Shown piece after piece: positions 1 to 5,736 of a stretch of DNA of 5,736 nt; the stretch's first letter is position 1; each line of letters opens with the position of its first letter. A model generated the notes under the pieces. That model was not told the origin of the DNA. It did not search any database and was given only the letters and a program-made list of their open reading frames with translations. The DNA is from Eubacteriales bacterium (GTDB lineage: Bacteria; Bacillota_A; Clostridia; Christensenellales; Aristaeellaceae). Where the stretch lies: positions 8,701-14,436 of the forward strand of contig JAUMYC010000042.1 in the NCBI GenBank assembly GCA_030528845.1. Direction: 5' to 3'. Made by a program: the position numbers and the translations under genes.

Positions 1-965
1 CCATGGGCGAGCTGACCGAGGAAGATATCGACCGCATGGAAGCCAATCTGGAAGACATCAACGCCTTCCTTGGCGCGATGACCGATGAAGAGATCGACGA
101 ATTCGCCCTGTTCATCGACGAGCTGTTCGAGCAGATCGACGAGATGACCGAGGAAGCGTTTGACGTTCTGGAAGAGTCTCTGACCGAGATCGGAGCCTTC
201 TTCGCTGCGATGACCGACGAGGAGATCGACGAGTTCAACGCCTTTGCGGAAGAGCTGTTCTTCGCGCTGGACGACCTGACCGCCGAAGATTTCGCTGAGA
301 TCGACGCCGCTCTGGCCGAGGCCGAAGCCTTCTTCGCCGCCATGACCGAGGAAGAGCTCGACGAGTTCAACCTCTTCATGGACGAGCTGACCGACGTTAT
401 CGATGAAATGACCGAAGAAGATATCGACGATCTGGCCGCCTCTCTGGCCGAGATCGAAGACATCTTCGGCGAGATGACCGACGAAGAGCTCGACGCGATC
501 GCTTCCTTTGTGGAAGAGACGTTCACTGCGCTGATCGAGATGCCCGAGGAAGAACTCAACGAGATCGAGACCGCTCTGTCTGAGCTGGACGCCCTGATCA
601 CCGGCATGACCGACGAAGAGTTCGAAGTGGTCGTCAACATCCTGATCGAGATCGCGGACGCCATCTCCGAGATGACTGAGGAAGAGCTCGCTCAGCTCGA
701 AGAAGCTCTGGACGAGATCCTCACGTATCTGAACAGCCTGACCGACGAAGAGATCACCGAGATCGGCGCTGCGATCGGCGAAGTGTTCATCGCGCTGGAC
801 GAAATGTCCGATGACGAGCTGCTCGCCATGCTCGACGGCGTTGACGTTCTGCTCGATTCCGTTGCCGAGATGAGCGACGAAGAGCTCACCGATATGGTCC
901 TCTTCATCAACGAGTTCATGGGCGAAGACGGCCTCGAAGCCTTCTTCGGCTCCCTGTTCTTCTAA
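1..965 (+). CDS. Highly acidic 22-residue-repeat protein, 5' end missing
   Basis: I do not recognise this family and assign no function. The visible 320 residues are almost wholly tandem 22-residue units, 13 complete and one partial, followed by a short Gly/Phe-rich C-terminus ending in LFF. About 108 of 320 residues are Asp or Glu. There is one Arg (residue 11) and no Lys, His, Cys or Trp, so the pI must be very low. Each unit opens with M/L-T-[DE]-E-[ED], a helix N-capping pattern, followed by hydrophobic positions near 6, 9, 13, 16 and 20, which predicts one amphipathic helix per unit. The ATG at position 3 is probably an internal Met: its first three residues, MGE, fit the end of a preceding repeat (compare FGE, IDE, ISE), and no ribosome binding site can be seen. 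The frame is open to the window edge, so any signal peptide or anchor lies outside. The TAA stop at 963-965 is followed by a strong hairpin terminator. Alternatives are a surface or secreted helical-repeat protein, a cation-binding protein, or an apolipoprotein-like amphipathic-helix protein. The coding call is firm and the function unknown. Confidence 0.88.
   Translation, partial: MGELTEEDIDRMEANLEDINAFLGAMTDEEIDEFALFIDELFEQIDEMTEEAFDVLEESLTEIGAFFAAMTDEEIDEFNAFAEELFFALDDLTAEDFAEIDAALAEAEAFFAAMTEEELDEFNLFMDELTDVIDEMTEEDIDDLAASLAEIEDIFGEMTDEELDAIASFVEETFTALIEMPEEELNEIETALSELDALITGMTDEEFEVVVNILIEIADAISEMTEEELAQLEEALDEILTYLNSLTDEEITEIGAAIGEVFIALDEMSDDELLAMLDGVDVLLDSVAEMSDEELTDMVLFINEFMGEDGLEAFFGSLFF
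12..929 (+). repeat. Tandem 66-bp (22-codon) repeat array, 13 full units plus one partial
   Basis: Units begin at 12, 78, 144, 210, 276, 342, 408, 474, 540, 606, 672, 738, 804 and 870, an exact 66-base spacing with no insertion or deletion. The unit start is M-T-[DE]-E-[ED]-[ILF]; position 1 is Met in eleven units and Leu in three. Position 2 is Thr, except Pro in unit 9 and Ser in units 13 and 14. Odd and even units differ consistently: position 12 is small in odd units (N, S, A, S, A, A, G) and mostly bulky in even units (F, F, F, F, I, A, F). This points to a 44-residue two-helix module as the ancestral duplication unit. The DNA of the units has diverged clearly, so the array is not a recent expansion. 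Resemblance to MTDEEIDEF is strongest in units 2, 4 and 6 and weakens toward the C-terminus. Confidence 0.93.
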
Positions 966-989
966 GCCGCTCCTTCGCTGAAAAAGCAT

Positions 990-1035
990 AAAAACGAACC
1001 CCCTGCGTGAAAGATCATGCAGGGGGTTCGTTTTT
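990..1035. terminator. Bidirectional intrinsic terminator between convergent genes
   Basis: Bases 990-1010 pair with 1015-1035 to form a 21-bp stem around the 4-base loop AAGA. All pairs are Watson-Crick except one G-T pair (1007/1018). The core is CGAACCCCCTGC paired with GCAGGGGGTTCG. A T-run (1031-1036) follows the G+C-rich core on the plus strand. A-runs at 981-985 and 991-994 give U-runs on the minus-strand transcript. The hairpin lies between the TAA of the acidic repeat gene (963-965) and the TAA of the multi-domain glycosyltransferase (1042-1044), so it can end transcripts arriving from either side. Confidence 0.93.
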
Positions 1036-1041
1036 TGTTCG

Positions 1042-3903
1042 TTATGCGCCGGCCGTCCTGCGCGCTTTGCTCTTTGCCGTTTGTTTTGCGCGCGGCTTGG
1101 CCATCTGCCCGTTGGTGAAAATATCGACCAGATCGCGCTCCACCGCCTCGTTGTCGTAGCGATACTGCTTCAAATTCTCGCGCACGGCGCGCAGCTCCTC
1201 GGGATGCTGCACAAGATGCAGCACGGCCTCGGAGAGCGCCGCTTCCTTCGGTTCGATCAGCCAGCCCGTTTTGCCCTGCTCGATCTGATCCGGGATCGCG
1301 CCGACGTTTGTGGACAGCACCGGCACGCCGAGGATCAGCGCCTCGTAGATCGTGTTCGGCAAGCCTTCGTAGCGGGAGAACTGCACGAAAACGTCGGCCC
1401 TGCGCATGAGCGGATACGGGTTTTCGAGGCTGCCGGTGAAGGTGATCTTCTCCTGCATGCCGTAATCCGCCACGAGCTGGCGTGCGAGGGGCATCTCTTC
1501 GCCGTCGCCGATGAACGTCCAATGGAAGCGCACGCCGCTGATGTGCAGCCGCCCCAGCGCGCGGATCATCCCGCCTACGTTCTTGACCGGCTCAAAGCGG
1601 AAGCAGGAGACGAAATGCAGCGGAGCCTTCGCTTCGCCGGTCGGATTGCCCGCCTCGTCTCTGTCGCGCGCGGCAAGCACCTTTTTCTTCCGATCCACGC
1701 TCAGCATATTTTCCAGCACGAACCCGACCGGCGCGCGCCCGAGCGGGATCTTCCAGCCCGCAGGCGTTTGCTCGGCCTCTCCCCCGGTGCAGCGCACCGC
1801 CGCGGGCACGCACAGCCTGTCCGCCGCCGCGAGGATCGCCTTCTCCCCCTCCGGGGCGATCAGCAGATCCTTGTTTGCCAGCAGATGCCGCGCGTCCAGA
1901 CTCGCGGCGTCCGGCATGCAGGTGACGGAATCGTTGAGCTCCGGATACTCCCGAAGCGTCTCAAACGGCAGACCGACGATGATCCAATAGAACGAATAGC
2001 GCTCCTTTTTCAGGCGCATCAGGTCCTCGAGCAGTTCCTGCGCCCGGGCCTGCGCGTCGCTCTTGTCCAGCACGCACACCACATTGAGGTGCTGCTTGAC
2101 TTGCCTGCGCGCCTTTTCAAGGATCTGCTCGACCGGCTGACAGTTGCCGATCGCGCGGATCTTTTCTTTCAGATGCGGATAGCGCTCAGCCAGCGGCTGT
2201 ACGAAGGTATCGGCCAGCACCACGATGTCGTCCATCTTCTTCCACGTCTCGCCGTCGTCCTTGGTCAGCTCTTTGGCGTAATCCGTCAGCCCGCTCCATG
2301 TGCAGTAGTCCGTGTGGATCCACTGGATCTTCCTCTTCGCGCGGGATTCGGCGACGATCTTTTTAAAGCGGCTGCCCTCGCTGAGCAGGCACACGACCTC
2401 AAAGCCGGAAGCGAGCTCGAGCAGATGCTCCTCCATGCGCTTTGACACATAGTCGAAATTCTTGTTCTTGCGGAACGCCATGAAGGAATCCACGCGCATC
2501 TTCTTCTCCTGCGGGGAAACGTCCTTGGCCAGCAGGCAGCCGAGCAGGCGGCGGTCGAAGAGCATGTTCTCCCGCGTGATCCCGAAGCCGTAAAAGCGGA
2601 CGCCGGGCAGCAGAGTGCGCACGCGCGCTTCCGGCATGACAGCCGAATAGATCGCCACGTCCACGCCATTTTTCTGTAAAACGCGGATGTGCTGGAACAC
2701 GGCGTGATGCGCGCCGCCCTGATAGTTCACGTCGTCGATCACATACAGCACGGAACGGGCGGGCTCGGGCCGCGCGGGCAGACGCATGATCTGCTCCAGC
2801 TCCGCGATCGGATCCGGGATGGCATCGACCGTCTTGAGATATTGCTTGCAGGCGGCGTTGAACTTCCTGTCCAGCAGCGCGCGCTCGATGCCCTCTGCGA
2901 TGCTCTCTGCGGTGAAATCCGTCAGCACGCCGTTTTTGCCGTCTATGACCTGCTCCTGCGCGCCGGAGGTCTTCGTGGCGATGAGCGGCACGCCCAGACA
3001 GCGCGCCTCCGTGATCACCAGCGACCAGGATTCATGATCGCTCAGGCAGGCCAGCGCGTCCGCCTGACGCAGCAGCGGATAGGGGTTTTTATGCGCGCCC
3101 AGCAGCAGGAAATCCTCCGCCACGCCGTAGCGGCGCGCGTTCTCCTCCAGCTGCGCGGCGATCTGCGGCACGGAGCGATGCCCCACGTTCCACCATGTGA
3201 AATCATAGCCCTTTTCATGCAGGATGCGCATGGCCTCCAGCGCGCGCAGATGGTTCTTCTCCGTGCGCAGGTTGGCCACCGTGATCACCAGCGGCTTGTC
3301 TCCCTTATGCACCGCAGGCGGCGTTTCCTCGCTCAGGCGCAGGATCTGCTCGCGGTCGATGCAGTTGTGCAGGATATACGAGCGCTCGCGGATGAACGGG
3401 AAGGCCTTGCAGGCGGAATCCATGGAATGCTGCGAAACGAACAGATAGCTGTCGAAGGCGGGGTCAAACGCAAAGAAGTACTGCGCCGAGAAGGAGGCCT
3501 GCTTGTCGATGTCGGCGTGAAACCATGCCGTTTTATGCTTGGCCCGCACGCAAAGCGCCACAAATTCCGGCGTCCACCATTCGCCCACGTGCACCGCAAG
3601 GTCGTATTCCTTTCCGTGCACGAATTTTATGGCGGATTCGAAATACCTGTCCCCCTGGATCTGTCCAAGGCAGGCCCTGCGCAGGAAATTGGCGCCGCGC
3701 CGGTCTTCTTCATAGACGTTGCACAGATGCACCTCGGGCGGCACGTCGCCGATGAGCGAGGTCGCCCCCTCTACGGGGACCTGATTCATCACGAGAAAAT
3801 CGATATCGTATTTTTTCTTGTCCATTTTGTGCAAGAGGTTGACCAGAGACGATTCCGCCCCGGCCTTGTGCAGCTGCGAGATGACGAAAAGCACTTTATA
3901 CAT
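1042..3903 (-). CDS. Multi-domain GT4 glycosyltransferase (fused, with a degenerate middle domain)
   Basis: This 953-residue protein is predicted to be a cytoplasmic, retaining, nucleotide-sugar-dependent glycosyltransferase of the GT-B fold acting in surface polysaccharide assembly. A normal GT4 enzyme is about 350-420 residues, so this is a fusion. Residues 1-375 form a complete GT4 unit, with VLFVISQLHKAGAESSL at the N-terminus, R213/K216 in NLRTEKN, and the E-x7-E pair E291/E299 in ESWSLVITE. Residues 382-600 are a second N-terminal Rossmann-like half (LYVIDDVNYQGGAHHAVF, IQWIHTDY). Residues 605-735 look like a decayed C-terminal half, in which E685 is kept and the second Glu is A693. Residues 760-930 are an intact C-terminal half with R769/K774 and E846/E854 in EGLPNTIYE. 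A basic Lys/Arg/Ala tail (931-953) ends the protein. I chose the ATG at 3901-3903 because AGGGGG sits 8 bases upstream and the protein then opens directly on the first Rossmann strand. The in-frame ATG at 3993 lies inside the preceding gene and would add 30 unrelated residues. It lies 25 bases after the preceding glycosyltransferase gene, in the same operon. The sugar donor and acceptor cannot be told from the sequence. Confidence 0.92.
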   Translation of the reverse strand: MYKVLFVISQLHKAGAESSLVNLLHKMDKKKYDIDFLVMNQVPVEGATSLIGDVPPEVHLCNVYEEDRRGANFLRRACLGQIQGDRYFESAIKFVHGKEYDLAVHVGEWWTPEFVALCVRAKHKTAWFHADIDKQASFSAQYFFAFDPAFDSYLFVSQHSMDSACKAFPFIRERSYILHNCIDREQILRLSEETPPAVHKGDKPLVITVANLRTEKNHLRALEAMRILHEKGYDFTWWNVGHRSVPQIAAQLEENARRYGVAEDFLLLGAHKNPYPLLRQADALACLSDHESWSLVITEARCLGVPLIATKTSGAQEQVIDGKNGVLTDFTAESIAEGIERALLDRKFNAACKQYLKTVDAIPDPIAELEQIMRLPARPEPARSVLYVIDDVNYQGGAHHAVFQHIRVLQKNGVDVAIYSAVMPEARVRTLLPGVRFYGFGITRENMLFDRRLLGCLLAKDVSPQEKKMRVDSFMAFRKNKNFDYVSKRMEEHLLELASGFEVVCLLSEGSRFKKIVAESRAKRKIQWIHTDYCTWSGLTDYAKELTKDDGETWKKMDDIVVLADTFVQPLAERYPHLKEKIRAIGNCQPVEQILEKARRQVKQHLNVVCVLDKSDAQARAQELLEDLMRLKKERYSFYWIIVGLPFETLREYPELNDSVTCMPDAASLDARHLLANKDLLIAPEGEKAILAAADRLCVPAAVRCTGGEAEQTPAGWKIPLGRAPVGFVLENMLSVDRKKKVLAARDRDEAGNPTGEAKAPLHFVSCFRFEPVKNVGGMIRALGRLHISGVRFHWTFIGDGEEMPLARQLVADYGMQEKITFTGSLENPYPLMRRADVFVQFSRYEGLPNTIYEALILGVPVLSTNVGAIPDQIEQGKTGWLIEPKEAALSEAVLHLVQHPEELRAVRENLKQYRYDNEAVERDLVDIFTNGQMAKPRAKQTAKSKARRTAGA

Positions 3904-3911
3904 GAGCCCGT

Positions 3912-3917
3912 CCCCCT
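3912..3917 (-). promoter_or_regulatory. Ribosome binding site for the multi-domain GT4 gene
   Basis: On the minus strand AGGGGG (3917 to 3912) lies 8 bases before the ATG at 3903-3901, inside the 25-base gap after the preceding stop. It decides the start in favour of this ATG over the upstream in-frame ATG at 3993. Confidence 0.75.
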
Positions 3918-3928
3918 GTTTTTTTCCT

Positions 3929-5152
3929 TCATTCCTCCAGTGCGATCTGCACGATGCGTTTTGCGTAGTCCTCAAAGCCGGCGCTGTCTGCAAGCTGTGC
4001 CGCGCGCGCTTTGATGCGCCCGCCCAGCTCCTCGCCGCCTATCAAGAGAGCGCGGATCTGTCCGCACAGATCGTCGATATCTCCGGCGCGCGCAGCCAGA
4101 CCGTGCTGCAGGCGCGAAAGCTCCTCCCCGCCGCCGCTGTGCTCGAAGGCGATCGTTGGTACGGCCAGACGCTGCGCCTCCAGCAGCACCGAGGGGTAAG
4201 AATCCTCCCGCGAAGGCAGCACGAACACATCCGAGGCACTCAGCAGCTCGGAATACGCGCGGTCATCTGCAATAAACCCGGCCCAATGCCAATACCTCTG
4301 CAGGCCGGACGCGGCCAGCTGCCGCTCCAGCCAAACGAAATACGGGTCGCTCTGCTCCGCGCGCCCGAGCCAGAGGACGTGACAGTCTTCCCCGGCGGCG
4401 CGCAGACGACCAAGCGCAAGGGCCAGCAGATCCAGCCCCTTGCCGAAGTTCACCGCGCCCGCGCCCGCGAGCAGTACGGCCCGCGCGGGGACATCGTGTT
4501 CCTTTTCCAGGCGCGCGCGCACGGCAGCGCGGCCTTGCATCTGCGCCGGGATGCGCTTGTAAATGCCCTGCGGCAGGACTTCCACCGGACAGGCAAACCC
4601 TTCCCCGCACAGGCTCAGGAAGCTCTCCCGCACCGCCTGCGCCGGGAACACGACGGCATGCGCGCACTCGCGGATCTGTTCCATCTGCTCCTGCGCGCGC
4701 AGGATGCGGCAGCTCCCCTCCATTTCGTGGATGAGCCACGTCGTCCGAAAGCCGTATCGCGCCAGATCCGGCGCAAACTGCCCGGTGACGACGGTGTTGG
4801 CGATGCACGCCCGGCAGCCCCGCTTCGCCAGCTCCTGCAAAAGCGCATGGCAGGGTGGCGTGCCCGCATGGCAGGCAAACAGGCGCACGCTCTTTTCCAG
4901 CAGCGCGGCGGCTTCCTCCTCCGCAGGGCTCTCGGCGCTGACGAGCAGCGTCACGTCATAGCCCATGCGCGCGCAGGCGTTGGCCAGCTGCACCAGCAGC
5001 ATGGAAGCGCCGCTGCGCCTGAGCTCATGCCCCAGCAGGAGCAGCGGCCTGCGCATCTGCGGCAGGGCGGCTGCGCTGCGCTGCATGGCCGAAAGCTCTT
5101 TTTTCTCCCGCGCCCTGCGCAGCACGGCCCGCGCCGCGTCCAACGGCGTCAT
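3929..5152 (-). CDS. GT4-family glycosyltransferase
   Basis: This 407-residue protein has the usual length of a single GT4 (GT-B fold) glycosyltransferase and probably adds one sugar to a lipid-linked surface glycan at the inner face of the membrane. The N-terminal Rossmann half starts near residue 34 with LLLLGHELRRSGASMLLVQL, a Gly-containing loop typical of the acceptor-side domain. TTWLIHEMEG (137-146) matches the W-x-I-H-E motif common in this group. The C-terminal donor half starts near residue 225, with K238 in NFGKGLDLL. It carries the acidic pair D317/E325 in DSYPSVLLE, equivalent to E-x7-E with Asp in first place, a frequent variant (REDxxPxVxLEA). Residues 1-33 are a basic, helix-prone extension. 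The ATG at 5152-5150 overlaps the TGA of the upstream ATPase gene as ATGA and has AGGAGA 7 bases before it. The in-frame ATG at 5254 lies inside the ATPase gene and would add 34 non-homologous residues. This overlap and the 25-base gap downstream imply co-transcription and probably translational coupling. The donor sugar is unknown. Confidence 0.92.
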   Translation of the reverse strand: MTPLDAARAVLRRAREKKELSAMQRSAAALPQMRRPLLLLGHELRRSGASMLLVQLANACARMGYDVTLLVSAESPAEEEAAALLEKSVRLFACHAGTPPCHALLQELAKRGCRACIANTVVTGQFAPDLARYGFRTTWLIHEMEGSCRILRAQEQMEQIRECAHAVVFPAQAVRESFLSLCGEGFACPVEVLPQGIYKRIPAQMQGRAAVRARLEKEHDVPARAVLLAGAGAVNFGKGLDLLALALGRLRAAGEDCHVLWLGRAEQSDPYFVWLERQLAASGLQRYWHWAGFIADDRAYSELLSASDVFVLPSREDSYPSVLLEAQRLAVPTIAFEHSGGGEELSRLQHGLAARAGDIDDLCGQIRALLIGGEELGGRIKARAAQLADSAGFEDYAKRIVQIALEE

Positions 5153-5736
5153 GCGCCCGTCTCCTGCATGGAGCGATGGTACGCCTCGCATACGCGCTCC
5201 GTCTCGCCGAAATCGACCATTTTCCCGCCGCTGAGCCAGAGCGTGCGGTTGCACATCTTGCGCACCTGATCGAGGTTATGCGAAACGAAGAGCACCGTCG
5301 TGCCCGTGGTCATCAGTTCCATCATGCGGCGATAGCTCTTTTCCTGAAACTTTTCGTCGCCCACGGCGAGGATCTCGTCCACGATCAGGATATCCGGCTT
5401 GACGACCGTGGCGATGGAAAAGGCGAGGCGCGCGATCATGCCCGAGGAATAGACCTTGAGCGGCATGCGGATAAAATCGCCGATCTCGGCATAATCCACG
5501 ATCTCCTGATACTTTTCGCGGATGAATTTTTCCTTATAGCCCAGCACGGCGCCGTTAAGATAGATATTTTCCGAGCCGGAGAGCTCATAATCAAAGCCGG
5601 AGCCCAGCTCCAGCATGGGCACCACGCGGGCGCGCCGGTCGATCCTGCCCTCCGCAGGCTCGATGATGCCGGAGATGACCTTGAGCAGCGTGCTCTTGCC
5701 CGCGCCGTTGCGGCCGATCACGCCCACGATATCCCC
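5149..5736 (-). CDS. Wzt/TagH-type polysaccharide ABC exporter ATPase, N-terminus missing
   Basis: This is the ATP-hydrolysing subunit of an ABC-2-type exporter for surface polysaccharide or teichoic acid. It would work at the inner membrane face with a Wzm/TagG-like permease not present here. The visible 195 residues include Walker A GRNGAGKST (fragment residues 8-16), ELGSGFDYELSG and ENIYLNG (a pattern typical of this exporter group), the variant signature YSSGM (96-100) in place of LSGGQ, Walker B ILIVDE (116-121), the D-loop region AVGD, and the switch His in VSHN (H153). All the catalytic motifs expected in this part are present. The frame is open to the window edge. The codon at 5727 is GTG, which reads as an internal Val in GDIVGVIGRNG rather than a start, so roughly the first 55-65 residues, based on related ATPases, lie outside. 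The protein ends about 40 residues after the switch His (HRSMQETGA), so it lacks the extra C-terminal carbohydrate-binding domain of some Wzt proteins. Its TGA overlaps the next gene's ATG. The choice between an O-antigen-like and a teichoic-acid-like cargo cannot be made. Confidence 0.93.
   Translation of the reverse strand, partial: GDIVGVIGRNGAGKSTLLKVISGIIEPAEGRIDRRARVVPMLELGSGFDYELSGSENIYLNGAVLGYKEKFIREKYQEIVDYAEIGDFIRMPLKVYSSGMIARLAFSIATVVKPDILIVDEILAVGDEKFQEKSYRRMMELMTTGTTVLFVSHNLDQVRKMCNRTLWLSGGKMVDFGETERVCEAYHRSMQETGA
5160..5165 (-). promoter_or_regulatory. Ribosome binding site for the 407-residue GT4 gene
   Basis: AGGAGA on the minus strand (5165 to 5160) lies 7 bases before the ATG at 5152-5150 and within the last codons of the ABC ATPase gene. 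It supports the ATGA overlapping start rather than the longer reading from 5254. Confidence 0.8.

Noticed and set aside
692..919. Minus-strand Ser-rich 75-codon frame inside the acidic repeat gene
   Set aside because: The Ser runs are the antisense reading of the repeated Asp/Glu codons, so it is a by-product of the repeats.
12..929. CRISPR array or recent DNA-level tandem repeat
   Set aside because: The 66-base periodicity is continuous, in frame and conserved at protein level, with diverged DNA and no repeat-spacer alternation.
1081..2445. Long plus-strand open frame (454 codons) opposite the multi-domain glycosyltransferase
   Set aside because: It is antisense to a gene with three GT4 motif sets, and its product is Arg/His/Leu rich without any domain. 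Long antisense frames are expected in GC-rich coding DNA.
3904..3993. Longer start for the multi-domain glycosyltransferase at the ATG at 3993
   Set aside because: It would overlap the preceding gene by 65 bases and add 30 residues unlike a GT4 N-terminus, whereas the ATG at 3903 has a good ribosome binding site and opens on the first beta strand.
2689..4014. Plus-strand open frame (441 codons) opposite the 5' half of the same glycosyltransferase
   Set aside because: It shows the same shadow pattern, and it runs past the glycosyltransferase start into the preceding gene with no motif of its own.
5153..5254. Longer start for the 407-residue glycosyltransferase at the ATG at 5254
   Set aside because: It would overlap the ATPase gene by about 100 bases, and the extra residues are an Arg-rich out-of-frame reading of that gene. 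The ATGA start has a well-placed AGGAGA.
3818..5269. Long plus-strand open frame (483 codons) opposite the GT4 and ATPase genes
   Set aside because: It lies antisense to two genes with clear family motifs, has no recognisable domain and a GC-rich shadow composition (Arg, Ala, Gln and His rich), and it crosses gene boundaries.
5725..5727. GTG at 5727 as the true start of the ATPase
   Set aside because: It would begin only four residues before Walker A and delete the first strands of the ABC fold. The frame is open upstream and reads GDIVGVIGRNG, the normal internal sequence.

Overview
The window is bacterial, GC-rich and densely coded, with standard stop codons, purine-rich ribosome binding sites and tightly packed genes. 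The ABC ATPase resembles the Wzt/TagH polysaccharide and teichoic-acid exporters, and its companion GT4 glycosyltransferases look like those found in GC-rich anaerobic Clostridia. That lineage (for example Oscillospiraceae or Christensenellales) is only a low-confidence guess, because no rRNA or marker gene is present.

Layout. Positions 1-965 (+) hold the 3' part of a gene for an extremely acidic protein. It is built almost entirely of tandem 22-residue helical repeats, with 13 complete units, a 14th partial one and a short Phe-rich C-terminus. The gene runs off the left edge. Positions 966-1041 are a short intergenic gap between converging genes. It is filled by a near-perfect 21-bp hairpin flanked by A and T runs, which should terminate transcription from both sides. 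From 1042 to the right edge, everything reads on the minus strand as one operon. In transcription order it holds a truncated Wzt/TagH-type ABC transporter ATPase (5149-5736), a 407-residue GT4 glycosyltransferase whose start overlaps the ATPase stop in an ATGA (3929-5152), and a 953-residue multi-domain GT4 protein 25 bp further on (1042-3903).

How the genes work together. The minus-strand genes look like the end of a cell-surface polysaccharide cluster. The two glycosyltransferase proteins would add sugars to a lipid-linked glycan on the cytoplasmic side. The ATPase, with a permease presumably encoded beyond the right edge, would power its export. The larger protein has three copies of the GT4 nucleotide-sugar-binding half-domain, and the middle copy has lost the second glutamate of its E-x7-E motif.

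The acidic repeat protein is convergent to this operon and insulated from it by the terminator, so it is probably a separate transcription unit. I do not recognise its family. Its regular 22-residue period, alternating A/B repeat types and lack of Lys, His, Cys and Trp make it the most unusual item in the window.
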